64,000 nt of DNA from Colletotrichum lupini (GCF_023278565.1 NC_064674.1:310001-374000), one strand, 5' to 3'; shown: positions 24,834-37,686, counted from the stretch's first letter. Numbers and translations are program-made. The notes: generated by a model from the letters alone, not told the origin.

Positions 24834-26292
24834 CCCTTTGGGGTCCGGTCCGCCTTATTAGGGGCTATTTTCGCTTTTATAAGTAAGCTGGTTTATTAGG
24901 GTTAATATCAAGTTTTTATGACGTAATAAGCTTTATAACTAATAATAGCCAGCCGTAGCTATTAATACTAACTAAACTTAAAATATTAATAACCCCGCTG
25001 CCGTAGTATATTAATTACCTTCTTAATAACTAAATATTACCCTTTACTTTCTCTTTTTATCTTATTTAATAATAACCTCTCTTTAATATTCTTATTTAAT
25101 ATGCTCGCCTACGCTCTTTCTAAGCTCCTAATTATATTATTAAGTCTAAGCTTATTTATACTACTTTTTTATATTAAAAAGGTACTAATAGGGGTAACGC
25201 TTATTATAATATATTTATTTATTTTTTATAAGTTAATATTATTAATATAGTATTTATTACAGCGGTCTCTTTATAGCTCGGGGTCGTTTAGTATAATACT
25301 TATAAAATCGAACTTTTAGTTATTAAAAAAGCCCTAAGGGTTAATAAGTTAGCGTCTTAGTATTTTAATAAAGTGTGCTTAAGGTAGACGGTTAAATAGT
25401 AATAGTAATAGTAATAACGAGGGAAGCGTTTTTAACTTTAATAAAAGAAACGAGGTAACGAATATATATATATGCGAGTTAAAGTTAAAAAGTAGATATC
25501 GTAAGGTCGGTATTATTCTTAATAACGGTAACGAGGGCATCTCTAATACTACTATTATAAGCTATTATTACTTAAAAAAGTAGCTAACTTAGTTAAGTAC
25601 GCGGGCTTATAAAGTAGTAACGCCTATTATCGCTATGAATAATCCGTAGTTATAAACTTTATAAAAGGGAAAGTTAAAGAAAATTTTAAAAAAAAGAGTT
25701 CTACTAGGGGGGCTGTGTTAGTTAGCTAGGCGGGCTATGTCCTATTTTTCTTAAACTAATTTAACTAATTAGAGGTTAGGGATTATTCTAACCGATTTTT
25801 ATTATTATTAATTACTTACTTCTATTTTTACTTACTTATTTTAACTTATTTACTTTAACCTCGCCGTTATTATTTATAAAAAGTCAAGCTATTACGACTT
25901 TTTAATAGAGGTATTACTAATTAACCTAATTAATTTAATTATTTTTATATAATATAAAAATTAAGGTTCGTTAAGATCTCTTAATTATTATAATAAAAAC
26001 TAAAATAATTTTCGAATTATATAAGTTTACGTAAGCTAGTTCTATATAAGGCTAGTAATAAAAAACTAAAATTAATTACTTACCGTAGTTAGCTAAGAAA
26101 ATCGCGTTTATCTTATTAGTTAGAAAAAGTAGGACATAGCCCGCCTAGTTAATTAACATAGCCCCCCTAGTAGAACTTAAAAAAAATAATCTAGCGAGAT
26201 AGTATAAGTATTTACTAATATTATATATTAATACTATATAAACGATATTAAGAATCGCCCAAGTAGCTAGTAAAGGCAGAATATAAAAATAA
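24834..26292 (+). mobile_element. Element B copy B13, carrying the MITE
   Basis: It runs from CCCTTTGGGGTCCGG to the tail ATATAAAAATAA. The TSD ATAAAACCTTATAC (14 bp) is at 24,820-24,833 and 26,293-26,306. The 483-bp MITE sits in its SINE part; without it B13 is 968 bp. Confidence 0.85.
25696..26178. mobile_element. hAT-like MITE, copy 1 (483 bp)
   Basis: Terminal inverted repeats of about 50 bp start AGTTCTACTAGGGGGGCTG. The 8-bp TSD AAAAAAAA lies at 25,688-25,695 and 26,179-26,186. There is no coding capacity. An 8-bp TSD is typical of the hAT superfamily, but the terminal bases were not matched to a known family. Confidence 0.85.
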
Positions 26293-26306
26293 ATAAAACC
26301 TTATAC

Positions 26307-26931
26307 TTAAGCTCGTTAGAGTTATAAAGGACTAATAGCGGGGGGTCTTAGTATTATCTAAATAGGGGGTCCTCCATAGCCTTTTTTAGTTTACTTAAGT
26401 AAAAAACTAGGTAGGTTTTATTTTTTATAAATAGATTTATAATTTATATATTACTTAGGCTAGTATTAATAATAAGCTAGGGGCTAGCCTAGGGCTATTA
26501 TAATTTATTAATATCTTAGGTTTTTTAATAAGATACGTTGATAAATACTCTATTACTAAATTTTAAGTTATTAAGCCGTTAATAACAGTTAGTATACTTT
26601 TAACATCTTACTTAGGTAGTGTTTATATTACCTCTAGTAATCTCCTAAGCTTTATAAATACCCTAGGCTATTTTCTAAGCCTTAATATAATTAAGCTTTT
26701 TTTTAGTTAAGTTAAAGCGCTAGGTTTTAGCAGCTTAGTTAAAAAATAGTCGAGGTTAGTAACTAAATTCGACCTTATAAAGTAATAGCCCCGTAGTTTT
26801 ACTAAATTAAGCTACGTAAATAAAGTTTATTATAGGTAATATATTACTTTAATTATTTTAATAATAATTAACTAGGGGCCGTAATTATTAAAATATATAC
26901 TAATTTAAGATCTCTATTTAACTATCTATTT
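26307..26931. other. Unidentified degraded sequence around B14
   Basis: Host sequence continuous with 27,971-28,337 once B14 is removed. Probably an old retroelement; no motif is certain. Confidence 0.35.
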
Positions 26932-26945
26932 ATAGGTAGTTTATT

Positions 26946-27956
26946 CCCTTTAGGGTCCGGTCCGCCTCATTAGGGGCTATCTTCGCCTTTATAAGTAAGC
27001 TAGTTTATTAAAGTTAATATTGAGTTTCTATTACGTACTTTAATAAGACTTTAGAACTAACTATAGCCGGCCGTAACCGTTACTAAATACTAACGATCCT
27101 ATTATAATATATTAATTACCCTCTAAATAACTAAAACCTACCTCTTATTTTCTAATTTATTTAATAATTCTAAAATATTCTTTTTAATTTCTCTAAACCT
27201 CTTATTCTATTACTATAATATTAAGGTATTAATTATACTCTATAATTAATTAGGTATTTTATTAAGGCTATATTATATTAATTAAGTATTAATAAAAGTA
27301 ATATTTATATTAATATACGTATTTCGGATCTTCAAGTTAATAATATCTAATCCGTATTTTCCAAGACGACCTTATTATAGTTCGGGGTTTTTTAATATAA
27401 TACTAATAAGATCGAATTACTAAGTATATCCCCTAAAGTATCCCTATAGGTTAATAAGTTATTAGCGTCTTAGTATTTTAATAATATATATCTAAAAATA
27501 AGTAAACGATTCGATAGTAATAGCAATAGCAATAGCGTAATAATAATAAATAGCAAAAGAAGTAGCGTTTTTCAATTTTAATAAAAAAACCGAGGTAATA
27601 AATATATATATATACGTAAGTAAAATTAAAATAGTGTAGACGTAAGGTCGGCGCTAGCCATTTTTAGTAACGGCGATAATAGTATTTCTAATATTATTAT
27701 TATAAACTACTATTACCTAAAGGGCTATAAACTTAGCTAAATAGACGTAAGCTTATAAAGTAATAATATCGCGCCTAATATCGCTATTAATCCGTAATTA
27801 TAAACTTTATAAAAGAGAAAGTTTGAAAAAGTAAAATCTTTAAAAAGAATTAGCCTAACGAGATAGTAAGAGTATTTACTAATACTATATATTAATACTA
27901 TATAAGTAATATTAAGAATTGCCCGAGTAGCTAGTAAAAGTAAAAATAAAAAACAA
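26946..27956 (+). mobile_element. Element B copy B14
   Basis: It is complete at 1011 bp. The TSD ATAGGTAGTTTATT / ATAAGTAGTTTATT (26,932-26,945; 27,957-27,970) differs by one G-to-A transition. Confidence 0.85.
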
Positions 27957-28337
27957 ATAAGTAGTTTATTATTAATAACTATAGCTTAATATTATAAAGT
28001 TTATAGCTTTTTTTAAAAATTTAATATAAACTAAGGGCCGTGGTTAGAAATAATAGTCTTAGGTAGCCTAAAGATTAGTAATACTCGTTTATAAAATATC
28101 TTATTTATATCCTACGTAGTAATAGTTTTATAATAGGGTATTAAAATAGCCTTTTTATTTAGTTTATTAATTATAATATATATTATATTATAGCCCTTCT
28201 AGTCTAGGGGTACTATTATAAAGTTTATTAAAATATATTATTATAAATAGTTAAGTACAAGTAAAGGCCTTAGCTCTCCTAAGGGCCTATTATAGGGTTT
28301 TTAAGAATAATAATATATATAATAGTTTTTAATATAT

Positions 28338-28513
28338 TAATATATTTATTTTTGTATTCTGCCTTTGCTGGCTGCTCGGGCGATTCTCGATATCGTTTAC
28401 ACGGTATTAATATACGGTATCAATGGATACTCACACTGTCTCGCTAGACTATCTTTTTTTTTAGATTTTCTACCTTTTCAACTTTCCCTCTTGCAAAGTT
28501 CACAACCACGGAT
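28338..28513 (-). mobile_element. SINE-like retroposon S13, little mutated
   Basis: Many CA/TG are kept (CTGCCTTTGCTGGCTGCTCGG, as rc of the 3' part). The flanks are TA-rich and the TSD is ambiguous. A short + frame over it is fortuitous. Confidence 0.8.
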
Positions 28514-29045
28514 TATATATTCTAGCACGTATAGCTTTAACGAGGTAATGCGGGATATTCTTATAAAGAATATAAAAAGTGAATATTCATATAGAAGCAA
28601 GAATATATGAATATAGGGGACATAAGCGTATATAAAAGAGGTTTTTATAGTAAAGAGAGTAATATAGTTGAATTACTATATGAGAAGTTGCTTGCTTAAC
28701 GAAAGGTCTAGGTAGGCAAATACACGCCTACATATAGGCATAAAAACCTCCTACTAGAATATTCCATTGCTTATTAATTATAATATAATTAATAAGCGTA
28801 TACGTAAGTGAATGCGTAATCGTAGTACGTAATTCCGCCTCGAGTAAATTCCAGATTATTCAGTTACCTTCCAGTACTTTCCACTGCTCACGTAAGCTTA
28901 TATAAGCAGTATTGCTTACATAATCAATACCTATAATAATCTACAGAAATCGTAGATTAATATGGTATATAGTTTGCTTACGTAATATCGATCATAAGGC
29001 GAATAATAAGGTAAACAAAGTTACCTTCGTAACATATATTAATAT
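28514..29045. other. Little-RIPed island, possibly a solo LTR
   Basis: About 0.5 kb with normal CA/TG content between heavily RIPed sequences. It holds several dyads: CTTATTAATTAT-ATTAATAAG at about 28,769-28,796, TAATCTAC-GTAGATTA at about 28,938-28,961, and GTAGGC-GCCTAC. It also has the promoter-like CTTATATAAGC, and its right end reads CCTTCGTAACA, which on minus starts TGTTACG as an LTR would. I could not find the other end or a 5-bp TSD. Confidence 0.4.
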
Positions 29046-29049
29046 ATAT

Positions 29050-31150
29050 TTACCGTAAAGCTCGGCTAGTAGTACCGTTACTTAATAATTTTAACTATTT
29101 TATTATACCCTAAGTACGTAAAGAGCTTTTATTTATAAACCTTATAGATAATTATAATATATAAGTTATCTTCCTCGGGTATAACGAGCTTATTATTTAT
29201 TATAAATAATCCGTTATTCTAAATTTTCTAGCGCTCGTAGCCCTTAGTAACTAGCGCTTATATTAAAATAAATAACGTTATTACTAAGTTATAACTAAGC
29301 TCTAGTACTTTTTTAACTAGTAAATATCTCTAAAGCTCGTTTTTTAATATAAAGGACTTAATAATAAGCTCGGGCTACTACGCTACGTTCTTTAATAATA
29401 TTTATAACTTAGTAATAATATTTAATAATAATAGCTTTAATAATAATAAACCTTAAGTTTAGTTAGCCTCTTTTAGTACTTATTAAGTCCTAATATCCTC
29501 GTTCTTTTTTAATAATACGTTAATAAGTATATTTTCCTATTTTAAATAATACTAAATTTAAAAATTAAAATTAGCTAGGGCGCTAGCCTAGCGGGCTTAT
29601 TATAAATTAAAAAGGTACTTTATTATAAAAAATAGAAGCGGCTAGTAATCTATAATAATATTAAATTTTTAATAATAACTAGCTAGCTTCGCGCGCTACT
29701 CCTTTAAATAAATAACTATTATTAATATCTTGTTATTATATATAGCGTAGTTAAGCTCTGTACTATTTATAGTCTTTAAATAGAACGTTACGGGGTATTA
29801 TGAGCTATTATCTATTTATTATTAAACTAGGGCTCTGGTATATACTAAGTATAATATATTAGTTTCTAAGTATATAAATAGCTCGGGCCTAAAATAACGG
29901 AATATAAACGCCGTTATAAGGGCTAGTTTAAGCGCTTTAAACGCGGTATTATAATTAATATTAAATTAAAAAAGTACGCCCTTATTTATTAATTTTATTA
30001 GAGGTCTAGCTAGGTACCCGTAGTCCTTTATAAACTTTTCATAAAAATTATAAAAGCCGAGGAACGATTAAATACTTTTAAGTAATATAAATAGCTTTTA
30101 ATTCTTTATAATAGAGACCTTACCCTCGTTAAGGTATATATTATTAGTATTAAGTACGAACCCTAGGTACTTTATAATAGTAATACTAAATTCGTACTTC
30201 TTAATATCGGCTTATAATTTTACTTTTTATAAGTAATTTAGTACTTTCGTAACGTACTTAGTTATTTAAAAGAATTAGGATATTATTTATATATATAATA
30301 TAAAAATCGTTCAGATACTTTATTAATACGTCGTTTATATATTACTAATACGTAGCTAGCTTATTATAAAAGCTAAAGGGTAGTACTTTATATTTATATA
30401 CCCCGTAATAAATATAAAGGGTTATAAGGTCTTCTAAAGTAGGGTCGAGGTAAATATAATAAAAGGCTTATTTAATATCGAGCTTAATAAATACTTTAGC
30501 TCGGCTTAACTATATTAATATCTTATTAATTAAAAATAAAAAGTACTAATCCTTTTTTATAATCTCGTTTAGCTTTTTAAAATTAATATAAAATCGTAAG
30601 CTATTATTATACTTTTTAATAAATAGTATTAATAATATAAAGGGCGCGTTACTAAGCTTAATAAATCCTTTATGAAAATATTTTAAAAAGTAGGCTCTAG
30701 TTACCTCTAGCTCGGGTACTAATTATTGACAGAGGGGGTAATAAATAAGCTTTTCCTAATTACCCTCTACGAGTTCTATCTTATAATTATAGTTATAATA
30801 TAGTACTAGCATATTACTTACTACTTTATTAAAAATATTAATCTAAGGCTTTAATACCTCTAAAAGCGTTATAGTAATAAGATCTTAAGTCTCTTAATTA
30901 TTATTTTTTAAAGGGTCCTCTTATTTTAATTACTTATTCTTAATTATATAGTCTAGCTTATATAATAATATAAAGCCTAGTTCTATATCCTCGCACTTTA
31001 AATTAATCTTAAACGCTAGGGCGTTAATAAAAATAATATTTAAAGTAGTATCGAACTTTTTATACTAAATAAAAGTCTATACGGGTTGAGTTTTTATTAG
31101 GGAGGTTAATAACTTATTAATAAGTACGCGGTTTATTTTTCAAGTATTTT
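29050..31150 (-). pseudogene. Ty3/gypsy pol remnant on minus strand
   Basis: Read on minus, the reverse transcriptase is clear: APFILLILFIKKYNNSLRF and YINFKKLNEIIKKD (about 30,640-30,545), LSRAKVFIKLDI (about 30,500), and the catalytic box as YINN near 30,295. RNase H-like sequence follows toward 29,400. Stops fall where Gln or Trp would be. The polyprotein looks cut before a recognisable integrase. This is a different copy from that at 6.5-11.4 kb, in opposite orientation. Confidence 0.75.
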
Positions 31151-31170
31151 TAATATTATTAAAGCGTTAT

Positions 31171-31346
31171 TTGTTTTTTATTTCTGCCTTTGCTAGCTGC
31201 TCGGGCGATTCTCAATATCGATTACACAGTAGTAATACACAGTATTAATAAATACTCCCACTGTCTCGATAGACTATTTTTTTTTAGATTTTCTACCTTT
31301 TCAACTTTCCCTCTTACAAAGTTCATAACCACGGATCATTAACGGC
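31171..31346 (-). mobile_element. Full-length SINE-like retroposon S14
   Basis: 176 bp, minus-strand start GCCGTTAATGATCCGTGG. The 14-bp TSD TATTAAAGCGTTAT is at 31,157-31,170 and 31,347-31,360. Moderately RIPed. Confidence 0.92.
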
Positions 31347-31539
31347 TATTAAAGCGTTATATATGTCGGTTTTACGAGCCTTATAGTTGATAAAATATTT
31401 AAATAAGTTTAGGTAGTGCCCACTTCTTTTATAATTATTTATTATAGCGTACTATATTTATCTCGAATATTTTTTATTATTATTTAGTATCGATTTAGTA
31501 TTATATATTAATAACTTTAGGGATATATAGGTCTTTTAT

Positions 31540-32744
31540 TTGTTTTTTTGTTTTTTTACCTTTACTAACTACTCGGGCGATTCTTGATATTGATTATATA
31601 GTATTAATATACAGTATTAATAAATACTCCTACTATCTTAATAAACTATTTTTTTAAATTTTCTACTTTTTTAACTTTCCCTCTTATAAAGTTTATAACT
31701 ACGGATTATTAATAGTAATATTAAGTACGTAACGCTACTACTTTATAAGCCTGCGTACTTAGCTAAGTTAACTACCTTTCTAAGTAATAATAGCTTATAA
31801 TAATAGTATTAAAAATACCCTCGTTACTATTATTAAAAATAATACTAACCTTATAATATTTATTATACTTTTAACTTTAACTCGTATATATTTGTTTTGG
31901 TATTCTGCCTTTACTAGCTGCTCGGGCGATTCTCAATATCGGTTACACGGTATTAATACACGGTATCAGTAGATACTCACACTGTCTCGCTAGACTATTT
32001 TTTTAGATTTTCTAACTTTTTAACTTTCCCTCCTGCAAAGTTCACAACCACGGATTAACTCGTATATATATATATATTTATTACCTCGTTTCTTTTATTA
32101 AAGTTAAAGACGCTACTTCCTTTACTATTTATTACTATTACGCTATTATTATTACTATCTAACTATCTACCTACTTAAGCACACTTTATTAAAATACCGA
32201 GATATTATTAATAACTCGTCGACCCTTAGGGCTTCCTTAATAGCTAGAAGTTTAATCCTATAAGTATTATACTAAATAACCCCGAGCTATAAATAGACCG
32301 CCTTAATAAATACTATATCCATAATATCGACTTATAAAAGATAAATAAATATATTATAATAAGTATTACCCTTATTAATACCTTTTTAATATAATAAAGT
32401 AATATAAATAAGCTTAGATTTAATAATATAATTAAGAGCTTAAAAAGAGCGTAGGTAAGTATATTAAATAAGAATATTAAAGAGAGGTTATTATTAAATA
32501 AAATAAAATAAAAAGTAAGGGGTAGTATTTAGCTATTAAAAAGGCGACTAATATATTATAGTAGTAGGGTTATTAATATTTTAAGTTTAGTTAGTATTAA
32601 AAATTAGTAATAGCTACGGCCGGCTATAGTTAATTATAAAGTCTTATTAAAGTACGTAATAGAAACTCGATATTAACCCTAATAAACTAGCTTATTTATA
32701 AAGGCGAAGATAGCCCCTAATAAGGCGGACCGGACCCTAAAGGG
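31540..32744 (-). mobile_element. Element B copy B15 with nested S15
   Basis: Complete; the TSD ATAGGTCTTTTAT is at 31,527-31,539 and 32,745-32,757. Without S15 and its TSD it is 1027 bp. Confidence 0.88.
31891..32054 (-). mobile_element. SINE-like retroposon S15, little mutated, in B15
   Basis: 164 bp starting (minus) TCCGTGGTTGTGAAC, so it lacks about 11 bases of the full 5' end. The 14-bp TSD TTAACTCGTATATA is at 31,877-31,890 and 32,055-32,068. On minus the segment TAGTCTAGCGAG resembles a pol III A box; a B box is not convincing. Confidence 0.9.
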
Positions 32745-33314
32745 ATAGGTCTTTTATATCCCTAATGATAATAAAGGGGGTATTTTATAATAATAAATCC
32801 TCGGGCTGTATTAAGTACTTACGGCGTATATTTAGGTTAACTTTATAATACTTAAACTATTTCTATCTTAAAATTAAGTCGTAGTACCCTATATTAAGTT
32901 AGAATAGGGGTATTTTTTAAAAAGACTTAATAATTGATATATAGGTTAGTAGTCTATATTATACTAGCGTTTTTTAATCGTTCGCTATTAAATCTAATAA
33001 TAAGAATAAGGTATAGTAATTTACTAAATAGGGCTATATAAAAATCTTATATAGTGGTTTTTTTCCGGCTTTATAAGTACAAAAGATCGACCTTAATAGG
33101 ATTACGCTTTTAAAGGAAATTATATAATATAGTATACTTTTTAACTATATAATATGTATAATATATCCTAAGTACGCGCTCAACGTAATATAATAATTTT
33201 AATACGAAAACTACTATTTAATTTGGAAGAAATAAGCTACCCTTTTTATTATATAACGGCGCTAGTTAAAAAGGTTAATAATAGAAGTTAGCTATAATAA
33301 TTAGTTATAATAAT

Positions 33315-33797
33315 AAGTTCTGCTAGGGGGGCTGTGTTAGTTAGCTAGGCGGGCTATGTTCTACTTTTTTTAATTAATAAAATAAACACGATTTTCTTAG
33401 CTAACTACGGTAAGTAATTAATTCTAGTTTTCTATTACTAACCTTATATAAAACCGGCTTATATAAACTTATATAATTTAAAAATTATTTTAGTTTTTAT
33501 TATAATAATTAAGAGATCTTAACGAACCTCGATTTTTATATTACGTAGGGGTAATTAGGTTGATTAGGTTAATTAGTAATACTTTTATTAAGAAGTCGTA
33601 ATAGCTTTACTTTTTATTAATAGTAATAGTAAGGTTAAAGTAAGTAGGTTAAAATAAGTAACTAGAAGTAGAAGTAGGTAATTAGTAATAGTAGAAATTA
33701 GTTAGAATAATCCCTAGCCTCTTATCAATCGGATTAGTTTAAGAAGAATAGGACATAGCCTGCCTAGCTAACTAATATAGCCCCCCTAGTAGAACTT
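33315..33797. mobile_element. hAT-like MITE, copy 2 (483 bp)
   Basis: Same length and terminal repeats as the other two copies. 8-bp TSD ATAATAAT at 33,307-33,314 and 33,798-33,805. Inserted in C8. Confidence 0.88.
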
Positions 33798-34256
33798 ATA
33801 ATAATTAGCTATAATCGTTAGAAGCGGCCTTTTTTAACTATAGAGGTTCTAAACTTTAATAATAACGTAGAGGTTTTTTAAAAAAAAAGCTCAATAGGCT
33901 AATATTTACTACTTTTTAAAGCTCGTAAAGATTCTTTTCATCCTTATTACTTTTAATATTACCTAAGGCTACTCTCTATTTAAACTAAATAAATTTACTA
34001 AACAAATTTACTAAATAAATTTACTAAATAAACTTAGTAATATATAAACTACTACTTAAATAGCTAATTAGATTACTAGTTAAGAAGTTAGCTAGTTAAA
34101 ATACTATTTTAATAAGAACCTCTTAGTATATAGTTAGTAATTAGTAGGTTAGAACTCTCTAAAAATGCCTATTAATAAGTCTACCCCTCTTAAGCTAGGC
34201 GCCCTCTTTAGCTAGCTTAATACTATAATTATTATAGTTAATATAAATATACTTAA

Positions 34257-35273
34257 CCCTTTGGGGTCCGGTCCGCCTCATTAGGGGCTATCTTCGCCTT
34301 TATAAATAAGCTAGTCTATTAGGGTTAATATTAAGTATCTTTATTACGTACTTTAATAAAACTTTATAACTAACTATAGCTGGCCGTAGCCGTTACTAAT
34401 TATTAATACTAACTAAACTTAAAATACTAATAACCTCGCTATTATAATATATTAATCGCCTTCTTAATAGCTAAATACTACCCCTTACTTTCTCTTTTTA
34501 TCTTATTTAATAATAACTTCTCTTTAATATTCTTATTTAATATGCTCGCTTATACTCTTTCTAAGCTCTTAATTATATTATTAAGTCTAGGCTTATTTAT
34601 ACTCTATTATATTAAAAAGGCGCCAATAAGGGCGACGTTTATTATAATATATTTATTTATTTTTTATAAGTTAATATTACTAATATAATATTTATTAAAA
34701 TAGTCTTTTTATAGCTCGGGGTCGTTTAGTACAATACTTATAAAATTAAATAACTTTTAACTATTAAAGAAGCCCTAAGGGTTAATAAGTTATTAATAAC
34801 GTCTTAGTATTTTAATAAAGTATACTTAAAGTAGATAGTTAGATAGTAATAGTAATAGTATAATAATAATAAATAGTAAAAAAAGCGTCTTTAATTTTAA
34901 TAAAGGAAACGAGCTAACGAATGTGTATATATATAAGTAAAATTAAAAAGTAAATATCATAAGGTTAATATTATTTAACGACGGCAACGAGGGCATCTCT
35001 AATATTACTATTATAAGCTACTATTATTTAAAAAAGTAGCTAACTTAGCTAGGTACGCGGTAGGCTTATAAAGTAGTAGCGTCGGGCGCTTAATATCGCT
35101 ATTAATAATCCGTAATTATGAACTTTATAAGAAGGAAAGTTAAAAAGGTAGAAAATCTAAAAAAACATAGTCTATCGAGATAGTAAGAGTATCTATTAAT
35201 ACTATATATTATTATTATATAATTAATATTAAGAATCGCCCGAGTAGCTAGTAAAGGTAGAAACAAAAAAAAG
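34257..35273 (+). mobile_element. Element B copy B16 in C8
   Basis: 1017 bp from CCCTTTGGGGTCCGG to AAACAAAAAAAAG, flanked by the 12-bp TSD AAATATACTTAA (34,245-34,256; 35,274-35,285). This copy shows most plainly that B and its SINE tail were inserted as one unit. Confidence 0.92.
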
Positions 35274-35790
35274 AAATATACTTAAGGATTAGTAAAGTAC
35301 TTTCTAATAGTACGGAATTTAGTTAAGTAATATTATAAGCGCTATAAATAGCTAGGTTAGTATAAATATTAAGATTTAGTATATTAATACTAGCTTAGTT
35401 ATAATAATTATAATAAATAGGCTAGAAATATATAAAGTTAGAGTAATAAGCCGGCGCTTTAAATAGCTCTTATAAGACCCCCTAGGTAATAATAATACTT
35501 ATATAAAAGAATAGATTATATTAGATCTAACTACTTATATAAGCTAGTACTAGGAGGTCTTATATACGTTAAAGTAAGTAAAGCTTGCCCTATAAGTAGT
35601 TAGAACTTAAGAGGACTTTACGTAATAAAAGGTTAAGAGCTATTAATAAAAAGGAGATAATAGTCGAGTTAGTTAATTACTATTTTAGTTAGTAATTAGG
35701 TATAGACCGCATTTTACTTAGTTTTCCTTAATACGTAATACATAGTACGGCCCCGGCGGATTGCTCCGTCGGGGGGATAAAAATCTTATA

Positions 35791-36661
35791 ATAATAAGGT
35801 TACGTAGTTATTTATAAATCCGTACCTATTAGCTCCTATATTAAATAAGGCTTTTAAATAAATTCTATATTTATTAAATATTATTAAAAGCTCGATTTTA
35901 AAAAGCTACCCTCTTATAAAATTCTATAGTTTTACTAAATAAATTACTAATTTTCTATTTTTTTTCATACTTATCCCCTAGCTAGGAAATCATCTATACT
36001 AGGGGGCCTAGTTTTTCAAGCCTAAGGCGTATTATTTATTAATAGTATTGATAGTAGCTATAGTAGTATTTAGCTTTTTAAAATAGTCCTAAGAAGTATA
36101 GCTAAGTTTATTATAAACCAAGTAAGCGCTACTATTCTTAAGCTTTTAATATAAAGCCTTAAGGATAGTCTTATAATTAATAATTCGGCTACGGGTATTT
36201 TACTTAGTAATACTACGTCTTCTTTTTTTAATAAAAGTAGTGTGGGTAAGTATAATACTCTTTAGGGCCTTATTACTAATTAATAAGGGCCATATTATAT
36301 TAATAAGCTAAGTAACGTACTTAGTATATTTCTAAATAGTCGTGTCCTTATTTAGATACTTAAAAATAGCCTAGTTTTTAAAATAAATAGGGAGCTTATT
36401 ATAAAAACGGCGTTTTTATTAAGATTTAAAGAGCTTATTAATACGAGCAAGCTTAGTAAAAATAGAGCACTTTTAATAAATATTTTTAAAAATAATAAAA
36501 AAGAAGTTTAGTTTTTAATTAGCGTTGTTTATAATAATAAAGCTAATATAAGCTAACTTAAGCCTACATAATAATTAGTTTATAATAATAATCTTATTAA
36601 AAGCTAATATTAAGTAAATAAACTTTATTATAATATTACTAACTTTATTAATAACGTACTT
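35791..36661. other. Unidentified degraded sequence
   Basis: Host sequence between C8 and B17, continuous with 32,758-33,037 and 37,702-38,344. It may be the 5' part of the minus-strand gypsy element; no gag or protease motif is certain. Confidence 0.35.
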
Positions 36662-36676
36662 TAAACAATATTTATT

Positions 36677-37686
36677 TTAATATTCTACTTTTACTAGCTA
36701 CTCGGGCGATTCTCAATGTCGTTTATACGCTATTAATATATAGTATTAATAGATACTCCTACTATCTTAATTGACTATTTTTTTAAATTTTCTAACCTTT
36801 TAACTTTCCCTTGTATAAAGTTTATAATTATAGATTATTAACGGACGGCGATATTAAGTACTTAACGCTACTACTTTATAAGCCCGCGCACCTAGCTAAG
36901 TTAGCTACCTTTTTAAGTATAATAGCTTATAATAGTAGTATTAGAGATGCCCTCGTTACCGTTATTAAATAATACCGACCTCTATAAGTATAATATCTAC
37001 CGCACTTTTAATTTTATTTATATATATATATATTTATTACTTTGTTTCTTTTATTAAAGTTAAAAAACGCTACTTCTTTTATTATTACTATTATTATTAC
37101 TATCACTATCTAACTATTTACTTTAAGTATACTTTATTAAAATACCAAGACGTTATTAATAACTCGTTGACCCTTAGGGCTTTTATAATAACTAGAAGTT
37201 ATTTAATTTTATAAATATTATACTAAATAATCCCGAGCTATAGAGAGACTACTTTAATAAATATTATATTAATAATATTAACTTATAAAAAATGGATAAA
37301 TATATTATAATAAGCGTTACTCTTATCGGTACCTTTCTAATATAATAAAATGTAACTAAGCCTAGACTTAATAATATAATTAAGAGCTTAAAAAGAGCGT
37401 AAGTAAGCGTATTAAATAAGAATATTAAAGAGAGGTTATTATTAAAAAAAAAAAAAAAAGAAAGTAAGGGGTAATATTCGGCTATTAAGAAAGCGATTAA
37501 TATATTATAGTAGCGGGGTTATTAATATCTTAAGTTTAGTTAGTATTAATAGCTATAGCCGGCTATAGTGAGTTATAAAGTTTTATTAAAGTACGTAATA
37601 AAAATACTCAATATTAACCTTAATAAACTAGCTTACCTATAAAGGCAAAGATAGCCCCTAATGAGGCGGACCGGACCCCAAAGGGC
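36677..37686 (-). mobile_element. Element B copy B17
   Basis: 1010 bp, complete. The TSD TAAACAATATTTATT / TAAATAATATTTATT (36,662-36,676; 37,687-37,701) differs by one C-to-T transition. Confidence 0.87.

Larger units (their letters stand above)
33052..35776 (-). mobile_element. Element C copy C8, full length, two insertions
   Basis: It has TAGTGGTTTTTTTCCGGC at left and the GC hairpin at right, with the 14-bp TSD ATAAAAATCTTATA (33,038-33,051; 35,777-35,790). The MITE and B16 sit inside; without these and their TSDs the element is about 1205 bp, my best estimate of full length. Confidence 0.88.

Noticed and set aside
28365..28610. 81-codon + frame
   Set aside because: It lies mostly antisense to a SINE copy and runs into the adjacent island; no motif.
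33052..35776. Element C as a Helitron because of its terminal hairpin
   Set aside because: Helitrons make no target-site duplication and end in CTRR after the hairpin; C has 14-16 bp TSDs and ends in GGGGGG.
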